Positions 43,583 to 51,169 of a DNA stretch of 64,000 bases are shown here, piece after piece (within the stretch, counting starts at the first letter, position 1; each line of letters begins with the position of its first letter). Position numbers and translations under genes: made by a program. The stretch covers positions 545,059 to 609,058 of the forward strand of contig JAIOXN010000001.1 in assembly GCA_021741585.1 (NCBI GenBank), read 5' to 3'. The notes below the pieces were generated by a model that worked only from the letters and a program-made list of their open reading frames with translations, ran no database searches and was not told the origin of the DNA. Source of the stretch: Aquiluna sp. (lineage in GTDB: Bacteria; Actinomycetota; Actinomycetes; Actinomycetales; Microbacteriaceae).

Positions 43583-43879
43583 ACAGAACATTAAGGTTTC
43601 TAAAGGCAAAACAAATCTCATGCCTTCCGGTGCTGCAAGAAGCTGGTAGGTGACATCCAAGCCCTTGGAAATCATGAATCCAGCAACTAGTCCAATCACG
43701 ATTGTGACAACGATTGACCTGGCTCCGCCGCCGATCCTTGCAAGGGACCAGGTCATAAACAGCAGCAAAACCAAACAAAAGGCTGTTCCAATAGCCGCAA
43801 TCACAAGGGTTGGGTTATAGAAATAGTTGAGGATCGCAAGCGTCAAGCTTGAGAACAACCAAAACAAGGACTTCCACAT
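43496..43879 (-). CDS. Small membrane protein of unknown function
   Basis: 127 aa with four hydrophobic segments; no family recognised. It starts 4 bp after ktrA ends, so it may be in the potassium-uptake operon. No clear Shine-Dalgarno. Its 3' part is antisense to the copC tail for 87 bp, an unusually long overlap; an earlier true stop is not available in this frame. Real gene likely because the hydrophobic pattern continues throughout. Confidence 0.55.
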   Translation of the reverse strand: MWKSLFWLFSSLTLAILNYFYNPTLVIAAIGTAFCLVLLLFMTWSLARIGGGARSIVVTIVIGLVAGFMISKGLDVTYQLLAAPEGMRFVLPLETLMFCLVLAFWTIASRTIFWPKEEKQSSGDKAD

Positions 43880-43883
43880 TAAG

Positions 43884-44573
43884 TTAAACCAACTGGCAGA
43901 ACAGGTCTAGTGGAGCCTTGGGGCCAGCAACAACAATCTGGTCGCCACGATGCAAAACAGTTTCGGGGAATGCCGTTGAGTACTTCTTCTCACCCTGCTT
44001 GGTAGCCACCACGGTAACACCGTGGTTGGCACGAATCTTCGCCTCTGCCAAAGTCATGCCGTCAAAACGATCCGGCACATAGGTCTTAATCATCACAAAA
44101 TCTTCGTCGATGGTCACGTAATCTAGCGACTCACCCGAAACCTGGTGCGCTACTCGCTTCCCCATCTCTAGCTCTGGGAAAACAACATGGTGTGCACCAA
44201 GCTGCTGCAAGATTCGACCGTGAGAGGCAGAGTTGGCCTTGGCCCAAACGTTTTTGATTCCAAGCTGCAAAAGCAAAGAGGTTGTCAAAATGGATGCCTC
44301 AAGATCGGCACCAATTGCAACAACTGCGCTATCAACATCTGCAAGACCAAGTTCCTTCAGAGTTTCCTCGTCGGTAGTGTCCGCGGCAACCACGTGGGTG
44401 AGGACCGGAGCCAAGTTCTGAACAATGCGGTCGTCAGTGTCTATACCAAGTACCTGGTGCCCAGATTCGACTAACTCCCTGGCCAGGGAAGATCCAAAAC
44501 GACCTAACCCAATGACCGCAACGTTTGCGGAGTGGAATCCACGACGCCTTGTGGTGCCTTCTTGCTTTGCCAT
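43884..44573 (-). CDS. ktrA: Potassium uptake regulatory subunit (KtrA/TrkA)
   Basis: 229 aa with one RCK module: Rossmann NAD(H)/nucleotide motif VAVIGLGRFGSSLAREL at ~18-34 and a C-terminal TrkA-C domain (~145-229). The single-module length fits KtrA rather than the double TrkA. It gates the KtrB channel by nucleotide binding. The ATG has AGGAAAA upstream, 27 bp after ktrB. Confidence 0.88.
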   Translation of the reverse strand: MAKQEGTTRRRGFHSANVAVIGLGRFGSSLARELVESGHQVLGIDTDDRIVQNLAPVLTHVVAADTTDEETLKELGLADVDSAVVAIGADLEASILTTSLLLQLGIKNVWAKANSASHGRILQQLGAHHVVFPELEMGKRVAHQVSGESLDYVTIDEDFVMIKTYVPDRFDGMTLAEAKIRANHGVTVVATKQGEKKYSTAFPETVLHRGDQIVVAGPKAPLDLFCQLV

Positions 44574-44600
44574 TTTTTTCCTGTCTTTATAGAAAAGCTA

Positions 44601-45983
44601 CTACCCGATTAGGGGTCTCTCTCTTGGGTATTCAAAGTGTCGTCTGGTTTTTCTCAGCGCCAATGCCGTTGCAACCGAAACCGGGCCAAGGCGCCCAATA
44701 AACATCAAAACTGCAAGCATGATTTTCCCTGAATCAGGCAACTCTGCTGTGATACCAGTTGACAACCCGACCGTACATGTGGCAGAGATGACCTCAAACA
44801 AAATACGGTCAAGCGTGAAGTCGGTGGTCAATCGCAGGATGATGGTCGCAGACAACACCGCAAGGCTGGTCAAAGAAATGATTGTGAGAGCTTGGCGCTG
44901 AATCGAACGAGGCAATCTGCGGTTGCCGATGTTTACGGCAGTCTCTCCGCGGATCTCGGTGTAAATGATGTAAAACAAAATGATTGCGGTGCCAATCTTG
45001 ATACCACCGGCTGTAGAGGCGCTGCCACCGCCGATGAACATAAGAGTATCCATGCCCAACCAGGTAGATGGATGAAGAGCTGAAATGTCCATGGCATTGA
45101 ATCCTGCGGTGCGAGGCATAACCGAGGCAAACACGGCATCAAATATCTTGCTTAGTGGATCAAGAGGTCCAAGTGTTGCGGGGTTGTTCCACTCCAAGAG
45201 GCCCACATAAATGGCGCCACCGACAACAAGAACAAAGCTTGCCCAAAGAATAATTCGGCTGTTAAGCGACCATTGGGTAGGTAGTAAATATGGGAGTTCT
45301 CGCTTGCGCCATCTTGCAATCTGATTCCTGAGACGTTCCTTTAGCTCAGAGAGCACTGGGAACCCGAGTGAACCCATAAACGCAGCTGTTAGCACCGGGA
45401 CAATAATCCAGCCATCCCTTGCGAAGCCGACTAGTGAGTCAGAATACAGCGCAAAACCAGCGTTATTGAATGCTGAAATTGCGTGAAAAATACCGTGGGC
45501 AAGAGCCGTCTGCAGGTCGTAATCGTAATGAGTTAAAAATCGAACGAACAATCCAATAAACAACAGTCCTTGAAAAAAAGCCATCATCTTTACGATGTTC
45601 ATCAAGAGCGTTTTGATGTTTGGCGAGAGATTCAAGGCCGATTCGGTAGAGGTGGTGAGCCTGGAGGTCACCGAGACTCTTCCGTCTAGCAAGAAGCCGA
45701 TAAGGGTGGCAAAGCCAACAATTCCAAAACCGCCGACTTGAATTAACAATGCAATTACAACGTGACCAAAGGTATTCCAATGGAATTGGGTGTCTACCGT
45801 TGTGAGTCCCGTAACCGTTACAGCCGAGACGGCTGTAAATAGGGCATCTGCGAATGAACTGGCCTTGCCACTTGAAGAACTCAATGGAGAGGCGAGGAGA
45901 CCTGTCCCGACTGCGACAACGCTTCCGAAGGCCAGCATGATTAGCCGGGATGGGTGCATAGGGCGGCGCTTAGTCAAACTCAC
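44601..45983 (-). CDS. ktrB: Potassium uptake membrane subunit (KtrB/TrkH)
   Basis: 460 aa with about eight membrane segments in four pore repeats. Selectivity-filter Gly residues can be seen in VTVTGLTTVDT, FNNAGFAL, RTAGFNA, and TVGLSTGI. It imports K+ together with Na+ or H+ under KtrA control. Start GTG 45983. The gene order ktrB-ktrA-small membrane protein suggests one operon. Confidence 0.9.
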   Translation of the reverse strand: MSLTKRRPMHPSRLIMLAFGSVVAVGTGLLASPLSSSSGKASSFADALFTAVSAVTVTGLTTVDTQFHWNTFGHVVIALLIQVGGFGIVGFATLIGFLLDGRVSVTSRLTTSTESALNLSPNIKTLLMNIVKMMAFFQGLLFIGLFVRFLTHYDYDLQTALAHGIFHAISAFNNAGFALYSDSLVGFARDGWIIVPVLTAAFMGSLGFPVLSELKERLRNQIARWRKRELPYLLPTQWSLNSRIILWASFVLVVGGAIYVGLLEWNNPATLGPLDPLSKIFDAVFASVMPRTAGFNAMDISALHPSTWLGMDTLMFIGGGSASTAGGIKIGTAIILFYIIYTEIRGETAVNIGNRRLPRSIQRQALTIISLTSLAVLSATIILRLTTDFTLDRILFEVISATCTVGLSTGITAELPDSGKIMLAVLMFIGRLGPVSVATALALRKTRRHFEYPRERPLIG

Positions 45984-46059
45984 TGACCGAAACCTTTGCC
46001 TAACTGCTCAAGGATTTTGAACCCTCCAAAGATACTCCTCAAGGGGCTATTGGGCTACT

Positions 46060-46097
46060 TTTCTCACTTAGTTTCTCAAGATTGAGAATTAGTGAAA
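46060..46097. promoter_or_regulatory. Long imperfect palindrome before the DCC gene
   Basis: The perfect core TTCTCAA-GA-TTGAGAA (46073-46088) is extended by outer arms TTTCTCACTTA and TTAGTGAAA, giving an imperfect 38-bp inverted repeat in the ktrB / DCC intergenic region. No T run follows. It could be an operator for either gene. Confidence 0.4.
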
Positions 46098-46130
46098 CTA
46101 TATGGAGGTATTTATAGAAGGGCTAACGCC

Positions 46131-46508
46131 ATGACACCGATCTTGCTCTTTGATGGAGACTGCTCATTTTGCTCTTCTAGTGCCAGGGTTCTAAAAAGGA
46201 TGGTTGGTAAAAAAGTTGACGTGCTCGCATATCAGCATGTTGAACTAGGACCCTTTGGAATTTCAAAAATTGAGTGCGAGGCCGCAGTCCAGTATTTGGA
46301 TGGAAATAAGCGCTCTTCTGGCCACGAGGCTATTGCCGATGCGCTAATTGCATCTAAATCAATTTGGTCTTTGGCTGGTCTTTTCTTGAAACTGCCTGTA
46401 ATTACAAGCGCGGGCTTCTTGGTTTACGAATGGGTTTCAAAAAATCGTCACAAGCTTCCAGGTGGGACACCAGCCTGTCAGATGCCACCCTCCAAGGACC
46501 AAGCTTGA
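46131..46508 (+). CDS. DCC-family thiol-disulfide oxidoreductase (DUF393)
   Basis: 125 aa. The family-defining DGDCSFCSS motif near the N-terminus has a CxxC redox pair; a hydrophobic segment follows (SLAGLFLKLPVITSAGFLVYEWV). Likely a small thiol oxidoreductase; the partner is unknown. ATG 46131 has GAAGGG upstream; an ATG-less longer frame from 46092 is less likely. The stop overlaps the next TTG start. Confidence 0.85.
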   Translation: MTPILLFDGDCSFCSSSARVLKRMVGKKVDVLAYQHVELGPFGISKIECEAAVQYLDGNKRSSGHEAIADALIASKSIWSLAGLFLKLPVITSAGFLVYEWVSKNRHKLPGGTPACQMPPSKDQA

Positions 46509-47425
46509 AACACTTTCACCCCTTCTATCTACTACTTTCGCTGATCGCAGGAATATTTATTGCACTGCAATCCAGGATCAACGGAGGCCTTGGGTTAGCC
46601 CTAGAAGATGGGGTTTCAGCGGCGTTGTACTCATTCACGTCAGGAACATTGGTCTTGGGGGTAATAGTCCTCTCGATGCCATCCGCCAGAAAAGGCATTT
46701 TGCAACTTGGGAAGAAGCTCTATTCAGGTGAGCTCCCGGCCTGGATGATACTTGGTGGTGGATTTGGCGGCTTCTTGGTAATGACACAGGGACTGGCTGC
46801 CGGCTCGCTGGGAATTTCCTTGTTCACAGTTGCTGTGGTTGCAGGCCAAGGAATCTCTGCAATTCTGATTGACACAAATGGGCTCTTTGGCGTTGAAAAG
46901 CGCAAACTAAACCCGGCAAGACTGCTCGGTGCAATTACTGTTCTTGTAGGAGTTGCTCTTGTCGTGGGGGAACCGCAAAGTAAAACCGGTCTCCTCGTCC
47001 TGCTTCCGTTATCGGCAGGCTTGGGACTGGGATTTCAACAAGCCGCCAATGGGATGGTGAGAATCTCTTCAGGTTCCGCAATTGCGGCGACCTTCATGAA
47101 TTTTGCGGTTGGAACGCTGACTATTCTGATTGTGAAAGTGCTCACGATTCCAGTAACTGGGGTTCCCCAAACCTACCCAAGCGACATATGGCTGTATGCC
47201 GGTGGCGCGGTGGGTGTGATGTTCATTGCAATTCAGGTAGTGGCGGTTTCGAGAATTGGCGTTCTGAGCCTTGGCGTGATGCTGGGAACCGGTCAATTGG
47301 TTGGCTCGGTACTCATTGATTTAGTTTTCCCCGTTGCGGAGAGGGAGCTAAATCTTCTAACCGTCTACGGTGTTCTCCTTGCTCTTATTGGAGCGCTTGT
47401 AGTAAACGTTCGACGCGGTAGTTAA
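46505..47425 (+). CDS. DMT-family membrane transporter (YdcZ/DUF606 type)
   Basis: 306 aa with ten membrane segments in two DUF606-like halves (LIAGIFIALQSRINGGLG; GLGLGFQQAANGMV). Substrate unknown. Start chosen at TTG 46505, overlapping the DCC stop (TTGA), with AAGGA 7 bp upstream; the frame is open further upstream but would lie inside the DCC gene. Confidence 0.8.
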   Translation: MKHFHPFYLLLSLIAGIFIALQSRINGGLGLALEDGVSAALYSFTSGTLVLGVIVLSMPSARKGILQLGKKLYSGELPAWMILGGGFGGFLVMTQGLAAGSLGISLFTVAVVAGQGISAILIDTNGLFGVEKRKLNPARLLGAITVLVGVALVVGEPQSKTGLLVLLPLSAGLGLGFQQAANGMVRISSGSAIAATFMNFAVGTLTILIVKVLTIPVTGVPQTYPSDIWLYAGGAVGVMFIAIQVVAVSRIGVLSLGVMLGTGQLVGSVLIDLVFPVAERELNLLTVYGVLLALIGALVVNVRRGS

Positions 47426-47470
47426 GACTTCAACGCTGATTGCAACTTGCCATCAGAGAGATCCAGAACT

Positions 47471-47476
47471 TAGGCT
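47471..47476 (+). promoter_or_regulatory. Shared promoter element of the protease paralogs (copy 1)
   Basis: TAGGCTGA starts exactly 29 bp before the start codon, and the Shine-Dalgarno is GGGGG. The same element at the same distance occurs before the second protease gene. Confidence 0.5.
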
Positions 47477-47499
47477 GAGAAAAAGGCTTGGGGGTCTAG

Positions 47500-49080
47500 A
47501 TGAAAAAACTCTTGATTTTTTGTTTATCTATCACGGTGATTGCTGGGGTTGCAGTTCCTGCTCAAACCGCCACAGCTCGATATGCGGTTTACCAAAAGAC
47601 CCTTACCGCGTTTAGTGCATCTGCAACTAGTTTGACCTCTGCACAGAAAGCTCAGGTCAAAGCTGCGGTGGATGCCAACCCGACCGCTGAAAAATTCATC
47701 TGCACTGGGATTAGATATTTCGATCAGCCAGCAAGCCTGAACATCACCGTCAGGAGCAGAGCGAAGGCAGCTTGTGAGTATGCAAAGCAACTCAATCCGG
47801 CACTTTCAACCTGGTATCAAAACAAGCCAACGCAGGCAAAAAGCTATGCAGGCAAGGTATTGCTGACCGTGAAATCCCTGGAGGCCGCACCGGCTTCCGA
47901 ATCTTATGTTGCCAGCCCTATTGAGACGTGCCAACTAAAAGATCAAAGGATCTTGCAGCGTCAACAAAACAATGTTGGTTTTCCTTTGGAAGCCGACACT
48001 GTTCCAGCAAAAGGAATTGCAAGGGCCGTCGTGGTTCCAGTGTCATTCTCGGATGCTGCGCCCGAACCGAATCTTTTACCTTGGGCAAAAACCCAAATGG
48101 AGAAGATGGTCGAATGGTATGAATTCACATCCCAGGGCAAGCTCAAATTCGAAGTTCAATATCCACAAACTTGGGTCAAAATCGATGTTCCGGCATCTAC
48201 CTATGGAGTAACAAAAGGAATTGCAAATGTGGCCCCGACCAATGCAGATCGAGAGAGAAACCAAAAGCAACAAGAATTAATTCAAGAGATTGCTAAGAAA
48301 ATCGATCCCTCTGTTGACTTATCCAATGTGAGTCTGCTGATTCTTGTCTTCCCGAGGTCTGCCACAGAGATCACAACGAGCATTCTGCAGCGGGAAGTTG
48401 CAATTGAGACTCCAGCCGGCAGGAGCATCGTCATGGCCTGGGGTACTGGAAAAGATCACTTCGCATATCCAGATTTGGAGTGGGCTCTCCTTGCCCACGA
48501 AACTCTCCATTCACAGGGCTTGGCGCTTCATGCTCCAGGCAATGGATCGGATTTCGGTTTGGGCCAAAACCAGTATGCGAAGTCAGCAACCTTAAGTGGT
48601 TGGGAGATGTTTCGGCTTGGTTGGTTGGAAGATTCCCAGGTGGTTTGTCTGGACGCAATAAATTTGAAGACTCAGACAAGCCTGGTTAACCTATCCGCAC
48701 TTGAAATAAACAGTGATGAGCCGAAAATTATTGTCGTCCGAGTTTCGAGCTCGAAAGCATTGGTAGTTGAGTCGAGACGTCCAGTTGGATATTCAAAGAA
48801 CTTTAAACAACTTTCGGGACTCGTCATTTATGAAGTGGACGTAACGCTTGACAACGACAGAGCAAATGAAGCATCTGGTGATACCGGCAACAATCGAAAG
48901 TATGACAAGTGGGGGTATCTACTTGCACCTCATGGCCAAAGCAATGCATCGGTCTCAACAGGGCAGTCTGAGAAATTCATATTTGGAGTTGGCGATTTCC
49001 TTAACCACGAAGGTGTGGCCATAAAACTCTCTAGGTCAGGTTCAATGGATTCGGTGGAAATTTCCTCAACAGCAGATTAG
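47500..49080 (+). CDS. Secreted zincin-like protease, paralog 1
   Basis: 526 aa. Signal peptide (KKLLIFCLSITVIAGVAVPAQTATA), then an N-terminal domain (~28-125) with two Cys and the RAKAAC and NPALSTWYQNKPTQA motifs. It is reminiscent of OmpA-like wall-binding domains of freshwater actinobacteria. The protease domain carries HETLH (His 333, Glu 334, His 337), an HExxH zinc motif followed by Gly 340; the third ligand is shifted (Leu 343, His 344), and the Met-turn region reads GLGQNQ without Met. It resembles M6-type peptidases but is divergent, so activity is uncertain. ATG start with a GGGGG site. Confidence 0.72.
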   Translation: MKKLLIFCLSITVIAGVAVPAQTATARYAVYQKTLTAFSASATSLTSAQKAQVKAAVDANPTAEKFICTGIRYFDQPASLNITVRSRAKAACEYAKQLNPALSTWYQNKPTQAKSYAGKVLLTVKSLEAAPASESYVASPIETCQLKDQRILQRQQNNVGFPLEADTVPAKGIARAVVVPVSFSDAAPEPNLLPWAKTQMEKMVEWYEFTSQGKLKFEVQYPQTWVKIDVPASTYGVTKGIANVAPTNADRERNQKQQELIQEIAKKIDPSVDLSNVSLLILVFPRSATEITTSILQREVAIETPAGRSIVMAWGTGKDHFAYPDLEWALLAHETLHSQGLALHAPGNGSDFGLGQNQYAKSATLSGWEMFRLGWLEDSQVVCLDAINLKTQTSLVNLSALEINSDEPKIIVVRVSSSKALVVESRRPVGYSKNFKQLSGLVIYEVDVTLDNDRANEASGDTGNNRKYDKWGYLLAPHGQSNASVSTGQSEKFIFGVGDFLNHEGVAIKLSRSGSMDSVEISSTAD

Positions 49081-49222
49081 GCAACAAGGAGAGTCGGGTT
49101 GATCTACCAATCAAAGATTTTGATGACTACTCAATGTGCATGCGCCGAAGGTGGGATGGACCTAATGGTAAAGACCCAGTCAAACCCATAGCGCTCTATA
49201 TCCAAAAGGTAAGTCTCTAGAT

Positions 49223-50173
49223 CTAGCCGACTTTAATAACTAGTCGGCCCATTGTTTGACCGTCCTGGTATCGCCTGATTGATTCGACCGCATTGTCAAG
49301 ACCATGCGAACTAGTGGTTATTGGAGTTGCGTCTTTTAGCAAAGTAGCAACTTCGAGGAGTAGCGCTGGCTTTTCAGCACTGACTACGAGCTTGATCTTT
49401 CCGCGGGAAAAAAGTGACACAAATGCGGTTGCCAAAAATCCACCTGCAAATTTAGAGCCACGATGATCTGAACCAATAACCACGATGTTGCCACCTGGCT
49501 TCAGAAGCTTGGCAAGTTCCCCAAAGTCTTCATCTCCTCCAACCACAAAGATTGAATCGAATGAGGAATGCGCAAGCTCGCTGACCTGAGAGTGAGTGAT
49601 TGATTTGCTTGCGCCTAATGACTCCACCCAGCCGTGCTTCTTGGAACTTGCACTGACTACCGCTTTAACCCCACGGGCCGCCAATAGCTGAAGCAGAAAG
49701 CTCCCCACGCTACCCGATCCTCCAATTACAAGTGCTGTTTCAAGAGTCTTCGATGCCATTTTCAGAGCTGCATTTGCTGCCAGCGCGCTGACCGGGAAGG
49801 AGGCCGCCCGCTCTGAATCTAGCCAGTCAGGGACCAAGGCAATTTTGGATTCCTTTGCCAGAGCAAAGTCGGCCAGGACATTTATACCGATACCAAAAAC
49901 GCGATCTCCGATTTGGAATTTCGATTCCGAAGAGCCAACAGCTTGCACTATTCCACTAAAGGATTGGCCTACGCCAGGATTGCGGGGATTTCTAAATCCA
50001 GTTCCGAGTCGAACCAACCCGGGAGTTCCGGTCATGAGGTGATTCATTGAGGAGTCAACGCCCACGAATTCGACCCGAACTAGCACATCCCCTTTTGTCG
50101 GCTCCGGAATTTCCACTTCCGACAACTTCAGCTGTGACCAGTTGCCATAGTTGTGTCTTTGAAGCGCTTTCAT
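49223..50173 (-). CDS. Zinc-free MDR-family oxidoreductase
   Basis: 316 aa medium-chain dehydrogenase/reductase of the quinone oxidoreductase type. GroES-like N-terminus (KGDVLVRVEFVGVDSSMNHLMTG), a nucleotide motif in VIGGSGSVGSFLLQLLAARG, and no structural-zinc Cys cluster. Substrate unknown. ATG 50173 has GAGGAG upstream and overlaps the stop of the Xre regulator gene (ATGA), so the three genes 50807-49223 form one operon. Confidence 0.85.
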   Translation of the reverse strand: MKALQRHNYGNWSQLKLSEVEIPEPTKGDVLVRVEFVGVDSSMNHLMTGTPGLVRLGTGFRNPRNPGVGQSFSGIVQAVGSSESKFQIGDRVFGIGINVLADFALAKESKIALVPDWLDSERAASFPVSALAANAALKMASKTLETALVIGGSGSVGSFLLQLLAARGVKAVVSASSKKHGWVESLGASKSITHSQVSELAHSSFDSIFVVGGDEDFGELAKLLKPGGNIVVIGSDHRGSKFAGGFLATAFVSLFSRGKIKLVVSAEKPALLLEVATLLKDATPITTSSHGLDNAVESIRRYQDGQTMGRLVIKVG

Positions 50174-50382
50174 AACTCCTCTATCCAAAATAGGTCACTT
50201 ATTTCACATTCGAATACGCCAGCGATTTTGATTGCTAGCTCTAAAGATGGCGAATACTTACCCGTTTCAATCGCGATGATCGACTGACGTGAAACTGATA
50301 CTAAGTCGGCGAGAGCTTGCTGAGTCATCCCCTCGCCTTTATGTCTTGCTTCTCGCAAGCTGTTCTTTAGTTTTTGGCTCAT
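50170..50382 (-). CDS. Xre-family helix-turn-helix regulator
   Basis: 70 aa, essentially one HTH domain (MTQQALADLVSVSRQSIIAIETGKYSPSLELAIKIAGVF), of the YozG/Cro type. It overlaps the preceding membrane-protein gene by 4 bp and the next oxidoreductase gene by 4 bp. Such regulator plus small membrane protein pairs are common. The palindromes at 50828-50866 are its probable operator. Confidence 0.88.
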   Translation of the reverse strand: MSQKLKNSLREARHKGEGMTQQALADLVSVSRQSIIAIETGKYSPSLELAIKIAGVFECEISDLFWIEEL

Positions 50383-50807
50383 TCACTAATCCCAAAGCGA
50401 TACATGATCAACTTGGCAAAAGATGCCACTGCGCTAGCTAGGGCAAAGCTGAGGAAAACAGCCAAGCCAATCCAAAAGTAATCGGCTTGGATTACAGATA
50501 AAACCAATGCCAAAACTCCACCGATGATGTAAAAACCCTGGGTATAAAACTCTCCGAGCCTATGGATCTTAATGTCACGCTCGTCGGTGAATTTCAATGA
50601 AGATCTCAAATTGAATCGCATTGCCAAAACCGTTGTAACAGCAACGTTGGTCGCCACTCCTGAAATTATTGCCCAGATCAATGGCCACATGAATTCGATC
50701 TCGGCCACCGCTTTAGAAAACTCCGGCATTAGCAAAATAAAGAAGACCAGGATGCTGACCGGTGCTGAAATAACCTGGGCTGTAAAAGTGACTTGATGTT
50801 TGTTCAT
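50379..50807 (-). CDS. Four-TM membrane protein paired with Xre regulator
   Basis: 142 aa with four membrane segments in two pairs and a charged central loop (LRSSLKFTDERDIKIHRLGEF), as in DUF2178-like proteins that accompany YozG-type regulators. Function unknown; it may modulate the regulator. ATG 50807 has a perfect AGGAGG. It is the first gene of the operon. Confidence 0.75.
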   Translation of the reverse strand: MNKHQVTFTAQVISAPVSILVFFILLMPEFSKAVAEIEFMWPLIWAIISGVATNVAVTTVLAMRFNLRSSLKFTDERDIKIHRLGEFYTQGFYIIGGVLALVLSVIQADYFWIGLAVFLSFALASAVASFAKLIMYRFGISE

Positions 50808-50827
50808 TAGAACCTCCTGAGCCAAAT

Positions 50828-50866
50828 GTAAAGCTAGCTTTACTTATTGTCAAGTTCGCTTGACAA
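50828..50866 (-). promoter_or_regulatory. Promoter with two palindromic operators
   Basis: The minus strand has -35 TTGACA (50848-50853), a 17-bp spacer, and -10 TACATT (50825-50830). Two perfect palindromes overlap it: GTAAAGCTAGCTTTAC (50828-50843) within the spacer, and TTGTCAA / TTGACAA (50847-50853 and 50860-50866) across the -35. They suit repression by the Xre regulator encoded in the operon. Confidence 0.7.
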
Positions 50867-51140
50867 ATAACGCTGAATAGCGTCCCACTGAAGAGAATTT
50901 TTATTGAGGAGGACCTTGATTTGGTCAGTTTTTAGGCGCCGCCGCATCAGAAGCCTTTTTGCCTTCATAACCACGTGAATCTGGGGCTACTAGACGCTTA
51001 AGAATCTCTATTGCACTTCTTATTTCTGGCCCGAGTAAACAGAAAAGCGGCGGCTCTAGGCTAGATAATTTTCAGCTTGCCTTTGCCTCTGTCCCCCTAA
51101 CAGTATTCATGCTTCCATTGCTAAGGAATATTCCTGCTCC
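50867..51140. other. Intergenic stretch without a firm gene
   Basis: No gene with a usable start was found. On the minus strand a 48-codon open stretch (about 50925-51077) ends in a plausible protein-like tail (SAIEILKRLVAPDSRGYEGK) but has no start codon; it may be a gene remnant. A TAGGCT element near 51058 resembles the protease promoter motif. Confidence 0.4.
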
Positions 51141-51146
51141 TAGGCT
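51141..51146 (+). promoter_or_regulatory. Shared promoter element of the protease paralogs (copy 2)
   Basis: TAGGCTGA begins 29 bp before the TTG start at 51170, with GGGGG as Shine-Dalgarno, exactly as at 47471. This supports TTG 51170 as the true start. Confidence 0.5.
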
Positions 51147-51169
51147 GAAGATAATCTGTTGGGGGAATC

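Noticed and set aside
50867..51140. Mobile element next to the protease paralogs
   Set aside because: No transposase, integrase or terminal repeats were found; only start-less open stretches.
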